Source: Flavobacteriales bacterium (lineage in GTDB: Bacteria > Bacteroidota > Bacteroidia > UBA10329). From it: a stretch of DNA of 64,000 bases. Both the position numbers and the translations under genes were made by a program. The notes under the pieces were generated by a model, which searched no databases, was not told where the DNA came from, and saw only the letters and a program-made list of their open reading frames with translations. This document shows, piece after piece, positions 53,730 through 63,915 of this stretch. Location of the stretch: the NCBI GenBank assembly GCA_018402015.1, contig JAGYJL010000003.1:27043-91042 (forward strand). Reading direction: 5' to 3'. Each line of letters begins with the position of its first letter. Position 1 is the stretch's first letter.

Positions 53730-55469
53730 ATGCAACTAACTACACTCGATTGGTCCATAATTGCGGCCTTTTTCATCATCTCCTTGGTTATTGGAATTGT
53801 TGTTTCTCGCAAGGCGGGAAGCAGTTCGGCTGAGTTTTTCCTTTCCGGTAGGAATATGCCGTGGTGGCTGTTGGGTATCTCCATGGTAGCCACAACATTC
53901 TCTGCAGATACGCCCAATTTGGTGACTGACATTGTTCGTAAGAACGGGGTTTCTGGCAACTGGGTCTGGTGGGCTTTTTTGCTTACTGGTATGCTAACCG
54001 TCTTTGTTTACTCCAAACTATGGAGACGCTCGGGCGTACTTACCGATCTGGAGTTTTACGAGATCAGATATGGAGGAAAAAGTGCTGCCTTTCTACGCGG
54101 GTTCCGTGCCTTATACCTAGGCGTTTTCTTTAATGTAATGATCATGGCCACGGTGTGTCTTGCGGCCATTAAGATCGGAGGCGTCATGCTAGGTCTTTCA
54201 GAGTATGAGACCTTACTTATTGCCAGCGTGGTGACGGTTCTCTACAGTTCTTTAGGTGGTTTGCGTGGGGTGCTGATCACCGATTTCTTCCAGTTTATAC
54301 TTGCCATGGTAGGTACCATTTGGGCGGCCAACGTTTTGCTTGATTTACCGCAGGTTGGAGGATTGCAAAATCTTTTGGCAAACCAAGAAGTTGCTAAACT
54401 CACCAATTTTCTACCTGATTTCTCCGATACCGAAAGCCTGATTCCATTGTTGATCATTCCGTTGGCGGTACAATGGTGGAGTGTGTGGTATCCGGGTGCC
54501 GAGCCTGGCGGTGGTGGTTACATTGCGCAACGAATGCTTGCTGCAAAAGATGAGCAGAATGCCATGGGCGCAACCTTGCTGTTCAACATTTCCCATTACG
54601 CATTGCGTCCATGGCCTTGGATCATTATCGCACTTTGTTCGGTGATCGTGTTTCCGAATTTGGATAGCATTCAAGCTGCATTTCCGCATATCGATGCAGC
54701 TATGATCAATGACGACCTTGCTTATCCGGCCATGCTCACGTTTCTTCCCGCTGGATTGTTGGGATTGGTCATTGCTTCGCTCGTAGCGGCATTCATGAGT
54801 ACGATTTCCACACACTTAAATTGGGGTAGTTCATATGTGGTGAACGATTTCTACCAACGGTTTGTAAAGCCAGATGCTACAGAAAAGGAACTGGTTATGG
54901 TTGGTAGAGTATCTACCGTGTTGTTGATGCTTTTTGCTGCCATGTTCGCATTGGCTTTGAGTAATGCGCTACAGGCTTTCGGTATTCTGCTGCAGATCGG
55001 TGCTGGCACTGGACTCATTTTCATATTGCGCTGGTTCTGGTGGCGGATAAATGCGTGGACGGAGATAAGCGGAATGGTCATCTCGTTTATAGTGGCCATT
55101 GTACTCGAAGTAATTGCACCGGAACTGGTTCCTTCTAACTACAAACTTTTGGTTGGAGTAGGAATTGCCACCATGGGTTGGCTTACGGTTACATTCCTGA
55201 CCCAACCGGAAACAGAAGATACGCTGAGAGGTTTTGCCAAGCATGTCAACCCAACTATTGGCTGGAAGAATTACCGTTCAGCAGATACTGCTGTGATTGG
55301 TAACCTGCCACTTCAGATACTTGGAATGTTTCTCGGTTGCGTGGTGGTTTACACTGCGCTTTTCGCAACGGGTTCGTTCGTGTACGGAAATACCACATTG
55401 GCTGTAATTCTCACGGCTGTTTCTGTCACTTCAATTGGCGCACTGGTTTCTCTGTGGAAACGGTTTTAA
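53730..55469 (+). CDS. Sodium:solute symporter family protein
   Basis: 579 aa, many TMs; SAEFFLSGRNMPWWLLGISMVATTFSADTPNLVTDIVR. Confidence 0.92.
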   Translation: MQLTTLDWSIIAAFFIISLVIGIVVSRKAGSSSAEFFLSGRNMPWWLLGISMVATTFSADTPNLVTDIVRKNGVSGNWVWWAFLLTGMLTVFVYSKLWRRSGVLTDLEFYEIRYGGKSAAFLRGFRALYLGVFFNVMIMATVCLAAIKIGGVMLGLSEYETLLIASVVTVLYSSLGGLRGVLITDFFQFILAMVGTIWAANVLLDLPQVGGLQNLLANQEVAKLTNFLPDFSDTESLIPLLIIPLAVQWWSVWYPGAEPGGGGYIAQRMLAAKDEQNAMGATLLFNISHYALRPWPWIIIALCSVIVFPNLDSIQAAFPHIDAAMINDDLAYPAMLTFLPAGLLGLVIASLVAAFMSTISTHLNWGSSYVVNDFYQRFVKPDATEKELVMVGRVSTVLLMLFAAMFALALSNALQAFGILLQIGAGTGLIFILRWFWWRINAWTEISGMVISFIVAIVLEVIAPELVPSNYKLLVGVGIATMGWLTVTFLTQPETEDTLRGFAKHVNPTIGWKNYRSADTAVIGNLPLQILGMFLGCVVVYTALFATGSFVYGNTTLAVILTAVSVTSIGALVSLWKRF

Positions 55470-55485
55470 AACAAATACCCCTGCT

Positions 55486-55507
55486 CAGTCACACTGAACA
55501 GGGGCAT
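55486..55507. terminator. Terminator-like hairpin
   Basis: CCCCTGCTCAGTCACACTGAACAGGGG. Confidence 0.55.
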
Positions 55508-55527
55508 TCCAAGGTTTAAGCTTTAGT

Positions 55528-58026
55528 TTAACGCTGAACTACAACCTGGCGAACCACATTCAATTCTTGGTTGAAGAATCGTACCAAGTAGATTCCTGTT
55601 TCAGTGTCTCCAAGATCGATAATGGTATTGTTGGTAACGTTTGATCTAGAATAGATTGTCTGTCCCATCATGTTGAACACGCTTACTTCCATCGGATTCT
55701 CTGCGTTAGCTATCAGCTGGAAAATGCCCGAACTTGGATTCGGGTAGAGTAGAAGCACAGCTTCCTTCTCGGCAGCTTCATCCGAGCCTACAGTTGTGAT
55801 ATTGTAGCAAGATGAAGTGTCTGAACAACCATTCTGTGTAACAACAACCGCATAATTGCCAGAACTGCTTGCAGCAAATGTTTGATCCGTAGCATTCTGA
55901 ATAGCTGCAAAGTTGTTGTCGCAGTCAACCCACTGATAGGTTGCTCCGGCCAGAACTGCGGCCAATTGGTTTCCATTCTGAACCACGGAAGTATCAGGTA
56001 GTTCTGTTACGGTAATAAGTACAGAGTCGATATTGGCACAGAGCGTTGTATTGTCAACTCCAACAACCGTGTAGTAGGCAGATTGATCGGGCACAAATCC
56101 CACACCGTCTGTTGCATTGTTGTTCCAAGTATAAGAATCGGCTCCGCTACCTGTTAGCGTTACCACATCTCCATCGCACACATTCTGTTGATTTGCGTTG
56201 GCCACCACTGTTGGAAGTGCGTTAATAATGATGTCTGTCGTATTGGCCAGCCCTGTAGACGGAGAAGCTGTTGAAGTAACGCGTATTCTATAACCACTTC
56301 CTTGAGCCGTTGACGGAGGGAAGGTTACTGTAATAGGAGTTGCCGTACCTGATGTAACCGAACCAATTGCCAGTGGCGATGTGAAATCGCCATTTGCATC
56401 AGAAAGCTCGGCAGTAAAAACGTTTGTTGCCAAGAATCCTCCAACCGTATTGAAGGTTACTGTGGTTGATTCACCCGCACAGAATTCCAACAATGCGAGG
56501 TCTGCAGTTACGATCTCAACACAAGGATCTGGTTCCAGGGAAAGCGCTCCAACGTTATCGGTAATTGTTCCAGCAACGTTTACAACTTCACCTGCAGCCC
56601 CGTTTCCGCCTTGTACTCCAGCAGGAGTTCCAGATCCACCGATACCTACAATTCCAGCTGTTCCACCAGAGAAATTGTTTCCAGATCGGTTTACCGTAGA
56701 ATTGACTCCGTAAATGGCATAAGCAGAACCAGCAGCGCCACCGCCACCGCCACCGCTGTTACCTCCATCTCCACCATCGCCTCCGTCACCGCCATCTCCT
56801 GTTCCAGGACCGTTACCACCATTTCCACCTAGACCTCCAGGGGTTCCAGAACCACTTGCCCCGCCAGTTCCACCAATTCCGCCAGAACCTAATGTAAAAT
56901 CGCAGTCAATAATGGTACATGTGGCGTTGAACAGGAACAACCCTGCACTGTTTCCACCAGATTGTGCTCCGGTTCCTGCGGCTGGTGCCGCAATGCCACC
57001 AGAACCACCGCCACCGCCACCGGCTCCATAAGAATCAGTACCACTATCGCAGCCGCCTGAACCGCCACCGCCACCACCTCCAGTGCCGTTTTCGCCCAGT
57101 GTTCCTGAATCAGCAGTAGTTGCTAACCAAAAAGCACCTGAAAGCGTGGCAGAAGCAGTTGCGCCCGTTCCGCCCGCTCCATGTATCGTTCTGCCATCAT
57201 TTCCGTTTCCGCCATTATTACAAGTTCCACCTCCTGCACCACGGTAGCCGTAACTGTTGGTTAGAGAAACTGCCGCATCAGTACCGCTTACACCATTCGT
57301 TGCACTCAGATCAGGGGGGAAACTACAATCATCGTCCATATTTCCACCACGTCCACCGTTGCCACCGGCTGTGCTAGGAAAGCCAGCCGTTACAGCACCG
57401 CCACCACCAGCACCTTCATCACTGTCGTTACATGCAGTATTGAATTCGTCACCGTTACCACCATTGGCACCATTTGAAGCAGCTTGAGAAGCGTTGGAAC
57501 CACTTATTCCGTTATCGCCCTGAGCACCTGTGCCTCCAGTAATGGACAGATTTTGCAAGGTGAGACCAGAGCTGTTGGATACATGGATTCCGTAGGAACT
57601 TCGGCCCGGTTGGGCTGCATTGGGTGCAAGAATGTCAAAATTTGATACAACGGTTGAACTGTTTATGTTCTCCGCTTTTATCGCGTAAACCTCACCGTTG
57701 TTATCAAGACCGCCTTGAATTATCGAAGAACCCGCCAATACCCATTGATCGTCAAAGCCTCCCCACAGGCTAATTCCATCCTGTAGAACAACGATTTCCT
57801 GATAGGTTCCTTCCGTAATTCTAACATCCGAAAATCCAGCGTTGCTAGCGCGAAGAATTCCGTAATTGATGGTAGCACACGGGGCATCTTCTCCACCGCA
57901 AGCCACATGATCCGTGCCATTGGAACCATCAACATGAGTAATAAACGAACAACTCTGCTGCGCGTGAATTGGATTGAGTAGAACAATGACTGCCAGAACT
58001 AAGAGCGAATAGAATTTCTTCATCAT
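55528..58026 (-). CDS. Glycine-rich T9SS-secreted protein with right-handed beta-helix-like N-terminus
   Basis: Long GGxG tracts (GTGDGGDGGDGGDGGNSGGGGGGAAG); C-terminus LLLYPNPSSGIFQLIANAENPMEVSVFNMMGQTIYSRSNVTN..GIYLVRFFNQELNVVRQVVVQR. Confidence 0.85.
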   Translation of the reverse strand: MMKKFYSLLVLAVIVLLNPIHAQQSCSFITHVDGSNGTDHVACGGEDAPCATINYGILRASNAGFSDVRITEGTYQEIVVLQDGISLWGGFDDQWVLAGSSIIQGGLDNNGEVYAIKAENINSSTVVSNFDILAPNAAQPGRSSYGIHVSNSSGLTLQNLSITGGTGAQGDNGISGSNASQAASNGANGGNGDEFNTACNDSDEGAGGGGAVTAGFPSTAGGNGGRGGNMDDDCSFPPDLSATNGVSGTDAAVSLTNSYGYRGAGGGTCNNGGNGNDGRTIHGAGGTGATASATLSGAFWLATTADSGTLGENGTGGGGGGGSGGCDSGTDSYGAGGGGGGSGGIAAPAAGTGAQSGGNSAGLFLFNATCTIIDCDFTLGSGGIGGTGGASGSGTPGGLGGNGGNGPGTGDGGDGGDGGDGGNSGGGGGGAAGSAYAIYGVNSTVNRSGNNFSGGTAGIVGIGGSGTPAGVQGGNGAAGEVVNVAGTITDNVGALSLEPDPCVEIVTADLALLEFCAGESTTVTFNTVGGFLATNVFTAELSDANGDFTSPLAIGSVTSGTATPITVTFPPSTAQGSGYRIRVTSTASPSTGLANTTDIIINALPTVVANANQQNVCDGDVVTLTGSGADSYTWNNNATDGVGFVPDQSAYYTVVGVDNTTLCANIDSVLITVTELPDTSVVQNGNQLAAVLAGATYQWVDCDNNFAAIQNATDQTFAASSSGNYAVVVTQNGCSDTSSCYNITTVGSDEAAEKEAVLLLYPNPSSGIFQLIANAENPMEVSVFNMMGQTIYSRSNVTNNTIIDLGDTETGIYLVRFFNQELNVVRQVVVQR

Positions 58027-58058
58027 ATGAGTTTAAGAACGTTTCAATGTTTGTTTTT

Positions 58059-60152
58059 TCAATGATATGGTTGGTCACCAGGATGATAAATACGCTCGGC
58101 AGTTGTTTCAAGTGTTTTTTTGTCGAGATGAATCTTTCGGTACTGATGGTTCGTGAACATTTCCATTTGATCATTGAAATGTGGACTATCCGGATGTGTG
58201 CTTGCGCCCAAGGCGTTGATACTTCTAATGTCTGCGCCATCTTTCGAGAATCGAACGATCTGAATGTAGCCGTCTCCACCAGTTATCTTGTAAATGCCAT
58301 TTTTCTTATCGTGCAGTCTGGCATCCGCAGCTCTAGGAACTTCAGCAAGTCCATGTGCTGGGAGACTTTTATCGCCACGTATCAATCGCTGAACATCGCC
58401 CAAAGCGACATCGAGCGTTCCGTGTGTTTTAAGCAGGAACTTCTTTGCTTTTCGAATCGCTTCCACAGCCATTTCTTCAGAAAGATCTTCCTGTCTTATC
58501 ATGATCAAGGCAAATGGTCCATCAATGGCCAAACGAAGAAAATCGTGCACTACCATGGCCAGTGCCGCATTCATGTTGTCCACGTTTCCATTGCGGTCCC
58601 ACTTGTTTAGCTTCTGTATAGCATCGGCAATATCAGGATACTTAGTCTCATCCAAATTATACATGGCCGCAAATTTGGTTTCGTAAATACCATTGGGATG
58701 AAACCTCATGTCGTACTTGATACGGTCAAGATCCTCTTCTGTAAACGGTCCTTGCTGCTGCTCCATAAGGTAGCTGAATCGTTCGCCTCGGTTATACATA
58801 AATGTTTGAAGACCAGGGAAATACTCGTTCCAGTTGCAACTATCGCCAGTACACTGAAGTGGAGTGTTGTTGGCGTTGAAAACGTAGCCACAATCTGGAT
58901 TTTCCACATGAGGCAATTTGTTGTAATCCAATATTTCTGTCCACGCGTAGTCCGATGTGTTTGCTGTTATCGGAGCAGTCCAATTCAATTTGGGATTTCG
59001 TTTTGGAACCTTTCCACCGGAATGCAGCATGATATTTCCTTCTTTATCTGCATACACGGTATTGAAAAGTGGGACGGCTTGCATTTCCATTGCCTTAGTG
59101 AATTCGCCAAAGTTCTCTGCCTTGTTCATCAGAAACCACTGCTCGGTGGCACGTATGTCTTTATAAGCAGGAAAACGGAATGCCCAAGAACCGTATTTGT
59201 TCTCAAACACAGGTCCGTAAGCACAACTTTTAACCTTTTTAGATACCGGAATCTTCATTCCAATGATCTTTACTTTCAGTTTTACCTTTCGTACATAGAA
59301 GTCACGCCATTGCCCGTCATACTTGTATTGGTTCTTATTCTTTGGGTTGAGTTCTAGTTTGTAAATGTCTCCGAATTGGTGGTAGTTGAACGTGTGTCCC
59401 CAACCGAGGTTTTCGTTGGAACCAACAAAAACGCTCGTTCCTCCTGGGAAAAGGCCGCCAACGCAGTTCCAGCCTTCTTCGCTCATTATATGTGCTTCGT
59501 ACCACGCAAATCGACCTTCTATGGGTTGGTGCGAATTTATAAGTAGATATCCGCGTCCATCGTCCATTCTTTCGGGTGCAACCGCTAAAGCGTTGGAGCC
59601 GGTTCCTGTATGGGCCTCGTTCGAACCTAAAAATTCCTCAACGCGGTTTTCGTTAACGGCTTTCAATCCCATTCCAAGCCCAGCCATTAACGACACGCTG
59701 AGTGTGGAGCTTTTTACGAGGTCTTTGCCAGAAACGGGGAAAGTTTTCTTGAGCAACACTTCTTTCGGATTTGCCGCGGCATAATCGTTCAAAGCTTGTG
59801 CGTAAGCCTCCAGAACTCCACGGAATTGTGGCGATAGATCTTGGTCATACCGAGCCTCCACCAGCGAGTCTATTTGCAGGAATTGTAGGCCGAAATCGAA
59901 CAGCACGCCATCTTTTCCTTTGTAGCTTCCCATTAATCCTTTACCGGCCATTACGGCTTCTTGCAGGTCAGAAAAATTGTCTTCGGCATGGGCATATGCT
60001 AGGCCATAAGCCGCATCAGCATCGGTTACTCCAAAAATGTGTGGCACACCAAGCGAATCGCGGATGATGGTTACGTTCTTTTGATCAATGGACTGCGATA
60101 ACGCAACGTTCCATCCAAAAATGGAAAGGCAAAACAATATTCTGAATGACAT
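58059..60152 (-). CDS. Penicillin acylase family protein
   Basis: VTIIRDSLGVPHIFGVTDADAAYGLAYAHAEDNFSDLQ; catalytic-type GTGSNALAVAPERMDDGRGYLLINSHQP. Confidence 0.92.
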   Translation of the reverse strand: MSFRILFCLSIFGWNVALSQSIDQKNVTIIRDSLGVPHIFGVTDADAAYGLAYAHAEDNFSDLQEAVMAGKGLMGSYKGKDGVLFDFGLQFLQIDSLVEARYDQDLSPQFRGVLEAYAQALNDYAAANPKEVLLKKTFPVSGKDLVKSSTLSVSLMAGLGMGLKAVNENRVEEFLGSNEAHTGTGSNALAVAPERMDDGRGYLLINSHQPIEGRFAWYEAHIMSEEGWNCVGGLFPGGTSVFVGSNENLGWGHTFNYHQFGDIYKLELNPKNKNQYKYDGQWRDFYVRKVKLKVKIIGMKIPVSKKVKSCAYGPVFENKYGSWAFRFPAYKDIRATEQWFLMNKAENFGEFTKAMEMQAVPLFNTVYADKEGNIMLHSGGKVPKRNPKLNWTAPITANTSDYAWTEILDYNKLPHVENPDCGYVFNANNTPLQCTGDSCNWNEYFPGLQTFMYNRGERFSYLMEQQQGPFTEEDLDRIKYDMRFHPNGIYETKFAAMYNLDETKYPDIADAIQKLNKWDRNGNVDNMNAALAMVVHDFLRLAIDGPFALIMIRQEDLSEEMAVEAIRKAKKFLLKTHGTLDVALGDVQRLIRGDKSLPAHGLAEVPRAADARLHDKKNGIYKITGGDGYIQIVRFSKDGADIRSINALGASTHPDSPHFNDQMEMFTNHQYRKIHLDKKTLETTAERIYHPGDQPYH

Positions 60153-60197
60153 TTTCAGTTGGGGTTGAAGATGAGGCGTGAAAATACAATCTGTTTA

Positions 60198-60887
60198 TTA
60201 GGCAACGAACTTGTAGCCCACACTCCTAACAGAAAGAAAATGTTTCGGGTCTTTTGCGTCCTTCTCAAAGTACTTTCTAAAAGCTAGAATGTAATTGTCT
60301 ATCGTTCTGGTTGATGGAAAAACGTCATAACCCCAAACTGTTTCCAAAATAGTTTCGCGAGAAAGGACTTCGTTTCTCCGTTCAACAAAAAGGCGTAGAA
60401 GTTTCATCTCGCGCTTCGATAATTGATGGCTGTTTCCTTCAATATCGCGGATTGTGAATGAATTGAAGTCGATGTGGCAATTACCGAAATCAAATGTGTC
60501 TACAGATCGGTCCAACTCCGACTCGCTTCTTTTTAAAAGTGATTGTACCCGAAGCAGGAATTCATCTAAATTGAATGGTTTGGTCAGGTAATCATCGCCA
60601 CCGATCTTGAGGCCGAAAACACGGTCTTCGGCCGAACTTTTAGCGGTAAGGAAAAGAATTGGAACCTTGGTGTTTTCCAATCGAATGGTTTGACAAATGG
60701 TGAAACCATCAACTTCTGGTAACATCACATCAAGAATGACCAGATCGAAACGTTTGCGGACAAATTCCTCTAAAGCTGTCTTTCCGTTATTCACGGCCGA
60801 TACCTCATAGCCATCCAACTCCAAGTTCAACTTGATGATGTCTTGTAGACTTTCCTCGTCCTCTACCAGAAGAATCCGTTTGTTCAT
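60198..60887 (-). CDS. OmpR-family response regulator
   Basis: ILLVEDEESLQDIIKLNLELDGYEV; DLVILDVMLPEVDG; RTIDNYILAFRKYFEKDAKDPKHFLSVRSVGYKFV. Confidence 0.95.
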   Translation of the reverse strand: MNKRILLVEDEESLQDIIKLNLELDGYEVSAVNNGKTALEEFVRKRFDLVILDVMLPEVDGFTICQTIRLENTKVPILFLTAKSSAEDRVFGLKIGGDDYLTKPFNLDEFLLRVQSLLKRSESELDRSVDTFDFGNCHIDFNSFTIRDIEGNSHQLSKREMKLLRLFVERRNEVLSRETILETVWGYDVFPSTRTIDNYILAFRKYFEKDAKDPKHFLSVRSVGYKFVA

Positions 60888-60930
60888 GGCTATCTTGCCC
60901 GCTAAAATTAACGGTATTTATCGCGTAGAC

Positions 60931-62487
60931 ATGTCCAAGCGTCCTTTCCGAAGTTCTTTACCCATTTTGGGGTATGCGTTCCTAGTGTCGGCCTTGTTCC
61001 TGTTTGTTCGTGGTTATCAGTTCAACACCGATGATCAGGCAGAACATTTGCCGCAGATCTACCAGATGCTCGATTCGGAGCTTTATCCGAACGATTACTT
61101 TGTAAATGCGAGTAATTCCATTTTCACCGTTAGGTTTTACTATGAGAAGTTGGTGCTGGCCGTTGCCAATACGGTTGGACTCGAATGGGGACTTTTCATC
61201 CTAACATTCCTGTGTATTGCCTTAATGGCGTATTCCTTCAGTAGAATTGCTGAAGAATTGTTCGGAGATAGGTGGTCGGTGCTTCTGGCCCCCATGTTGG
61301 CCATGTTTGTGTTTTACAACTTTACGGTTGGCGGAAACCACGTTATGTACGGAAGCTTCATTTCAAGCACGATAGCAAAAGGAATTTCTGCCTTTGGGAT
61401 ATTACTGTTCGTTCGTAAACATTACGGTTTAGGAGGCTTGTTTATCGGAATTGCAACGCTTTTTCAGCCGTTGGTAGGTTTACAGTTGTTCTTGATCTTA
61501 GGAGGAGTGCAATTGTTATTCAGGCAAGATCTGAAGAATGGTTTGGTGCTGGCAATTCCGTATTTGACGTTGGCTGCGTTTATTCTTGTACCCGTTTTCG
61601 GAAGGCAGTTCGGTGAAACGGTAGCCAACAACAAAGAACTTTACTTCGAGATCCTGTATCGTTTCCGAAATCATCATCATTACATACCAAGTCTGTTTCC
61701 AGTAACGCATTACATCAAGTTTTTCGGGCTTCTCGGTCTTGGCTTTTTGAGTTATTTCATTCTTAAGCCGAATGATAAAAGGTTCTTTCTCGGATTTGTA
61801 GCAATGGGATTGTTGGGAATGGTTGTGTACTGGTTTGTTCTGGAGTGTTTACACATTTGGCCGATAGGAAAAGTGCAGTGGTTTAAGGTTACTGTTTGGA
61901 TCAGTGCTTTTAGTTCCATCATGCTTGCCGGATTGCTAGGTCAGCGGCTTTCTGGTTTTATCCCGCTTGCGAGAATGAAGGGTTACCTTTTACCATTGTC
62001 GTTGGTTCTATTTGTACTCATCACAATTGCTATAACCAATTCCAAATATTTGCCCGAATCTCATCAGTACCGGTACATGGTTGGAAACAGGGTTTATTCC
62101 GATCTAGAAAAAATGCATCTGTGGATTGCAGATAGCACGGCAAAGCATGTTTCAGTTCTTGTTTCTCCAGATGATAATTCGTTCTCATGCGAGGCCAAAC
62201 GAAGCATGCCCATACATTTTCAAGCAATTGTTCACGAACCGTTTTTCATGCTGCCTTGGTATAATGACTTTACCGACATCTACGGAGTTTCGTTAAATAA
62301 CCTCGAAGGAATTGATGCGCGTGCTCAGGCTGTTAAGCTTTACAGAACTCGAAACTACACAAGAGGTGAGCCACACATCGACTATCGCTTAGATAATGAG
62401 AAGGAATGCACCTTTGGTAATGAGCTTGGAACAGTCATTCACCGCGAAGGAGATTGGGTGCTAACAGAATTCGTTCCGTCCAAATAG
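60931..62487 (+). CDS. Multi-pass membrane protein of unknown function (possibly DUF6798-like)
   Basis: MSKRPFRSSLPILGYAFLVSALFLFVRGYQFNTDDQAEHLPQIYQMLDSELYPNDYFVN. Confidence 0.7.
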   Translation: MSKRPFRSSLPILGYAFLVSALFLFVRGYQFNTDDQAEHLPQIYQMLDSELYPNDYFVNASNSIFTVRFYYEKLVLAVANTVGLEWGLFILTFLCIALMAYSFSRIAEELFGDRWSVLLAPMLAMFVFYNFTVGGNHVMYGSFISSTIAKGISAFGILLFVRKHYGLGGLFIGIATLFQPLVGLQLFLILGGVQLLFRQDLKNGLVLAIPYLTLAAFILVPVFGRQFGETVANNKELYFEILYRFRNHHHYIPSLFPVTHYIKFFGLLGLGFLSYFILKPNDKRFFLGFVAMGLLGMVVYWFVLECLHIWPIGKVQWFKVTVWISAFSSIMLAGLLGQRLSGFIPLARMKGYLLPLSLVLFVLITIAITNSKYLPESHQYRYMVGNRVYSDLEKMHLWIADSTAKHVSVLVSPDDNSFSCEAKRSMPIHFQAIVHEPFFMLPWYNDFTDIYGVSLNNLEGIDARAQAVKLYRTRNYTRGEPHIDYRLDNEKECTFGNELGTVIHREGDWVLTEFVPSK

Positions 62488-62581
62488 CGCAAATACGTAG
62501 AACTGCGTAGTTCAGTGTTTCTGTGTTTTCGGTGGTTTGTAGGGTTAATTGAAAACTACTCAACCCAAAACACTACACATT

Positions 62582-63337
62582 ATGAAAACATTGAACGAAG
62601 CATTGAAATGGGGCAGATTCCTTACGTTGGCAGCGGCTGTTTCCGTGTCAATTTCATCTTGCAACACAACAGACGAACCAGAAACGCCAACCGATCCTGC
62701 AAGCAACCCACCTACACCTACCTTCACAGAAGGATTTGGAACTTTGGCTGCTGTTAAAACGGTTACCACATTCGATCCAGGATTTGGTGTTCCTGTTCAG
62801 GAGATCGTTCTTGGCCTTGGTTCTGCTGGGTTTACAGATGGAGCAGATTACACCACTCTTATAGATGCCGGAACGGTTACATTGGAAGGTGAATCGTTAG
62901 ATAGATTCGACAATAATGCCTACGCCTATCAGCCTACGCAAACCAACCCTACTGGTATTGATTTCAGTGGAACCCCATCTTGGGAAGTAAGCGGCTCTGC
63001 AGGTGTTCCGGCATTTACGCACACCACCAACATCGGATTCCCAACTTTGGGCGCCATTACTAGCAGCACAACAATTCCAGGTACAGGAGATTACACGCTT
63101 ACCGTATCGAATGTTTCAGGTTCAGACTCAGTTTATTTTATGCTTGGAGGTGTGGTGCATATCGAAAATCCGAACGCGACATCGTCAACTTTTACCGAAG
63201 CTGAAATTGACGGGATGGGAACCGGGGCGAATTTCGCTCAAGTTGCACCTTACAAATTCGAAAGTGCAACGTATTCTAGCAAGCAATTCTACTTCGTTAC
63301 CGAGACAGTAAAAACCCAGTCCGTTACTATCGAGTAA
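62582..63337 (+). CDS. Secreted lipoprotein of unknown function
   Basis: MKTLNEALKWGRFLTLAAAVSVSISSCNTTDEPETP lipobox. Confidence 0.7.
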   Translation: MKTLNEALKWGRFLTLAAAVSVSISSCNTTDEPETPTDPASNPPTPTFTEGFGTLAAVKTVTTFDPGFGVPVQEIVLGLGSAGFTDGADYTTLIDAGTVTLEGESLDRFDNNAYAYQPTQTNPTGIDFSGTPSWEVSGSAGVPAFTHTTNIGFPTLGAITSSTTIPGTGDYTLTVSNVSGSDSVYFMLGGVVHIENPNATSSTFTEAEIDGMGTGANFAQVAPYKFESATYSSKQFYFVTETVKTQSVTIE

Positions 63338-63356
63338 TTGATTGGTATAATGTGGG

Positions 63357-63391
63357 TAGGTCGGCTCTTTCGGGAGTCGGCCTTTTTTTAT
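63357..63391. terminator. Terminator
   Basis: GGTCGGCTCTTTCGGGAGTCGGCCTTTTTTT. Confidence 0.8.
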
Positions 63392-63843
63392 GCCATCAAT
63401 TGCCTTATCCCTTCATAAACCACAATACTAACAGCATTCGCCAAATTCAGGCTGCGAATGTGTTCGCTGTGGATTGGAATCTTGTAAAGCTTATCAGAAT
63501 GAGCATTGGTGATTTCTTCAGATAATCCAACCGATTCCTTTCCGAAAACGAGGAACATATCATCCTCAAAAGGAATGTCATAAACAGATTTGTTTCCATG
63601 GCTTGAAAGAAATGCCATTTTCTTGTCCGATTGTGTGGAGAAGAACTCATCTACAGTCTCATAGATCTTCAGGTCAACATGTTGCCAGTAATCCAATCCT
63701 GCACGTTTTACACGAGAATCTGACAACTCAAAACCAAATGGTTTAACGAGATGAAGGGTTGAGCCCGAAGCCAAACTCAATCGACCAATGTTACCAGTAT
63801 TGTTCGGTATTTCAGGTTCAATCAGTACGATATTCAATCCCAT
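63388..63843 (-). CDS. trmL: tRNA (cytidine(34)-2'-O)-methyltransferase
   Basis: MGLNIVLIEPEIPNNTGNIGRLSLASGSTLHLVKPFGFELSDSRVKRAGLDYW; LVFGKESVGLSEE; RSLNLANAVSIVVYE. Confidence 0.93.
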   Translation of the reverse strand: MGLNIVLIEPEIPNNTGNIGRLSLASGSTLHLVKPFGFELSDSRVKRAGLDYWQHVDLKIYETVDEFFSTQSDKKMAFLSSHGNKSVYDIPFEDDMFLVFGKESVGLSEEITNAHSDKLYKIPIHSEHIRSLNLANAVSIVVYEGIRQLMA

Positions 63844-63855
63844 GTTTCGTTTTTT

Positions 63856-63915
63856 GTCATGCTGAACTTGTTTCAGCATCTGCTATGATAGACCCTGAAG
63901 CGAGTTCAGGGTGAC
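63856..63915. repeat. REP/BIME-like double-palindrome element
   Basis: GTCATGCTGAACTTGTTTCAGCATCTGCTATGATAGACCCTGAAGCGAGTTCAGGGTGAC. Confidence 0.75.

Noticed and set aside
63844-63879. N-terminal MLKQVQHDKKRN extension of TrmL
   Set aside because: Encoded by the REP-like element; the conserved start is MGLNIVLIEPEIPNNTGNIGR at 63843.
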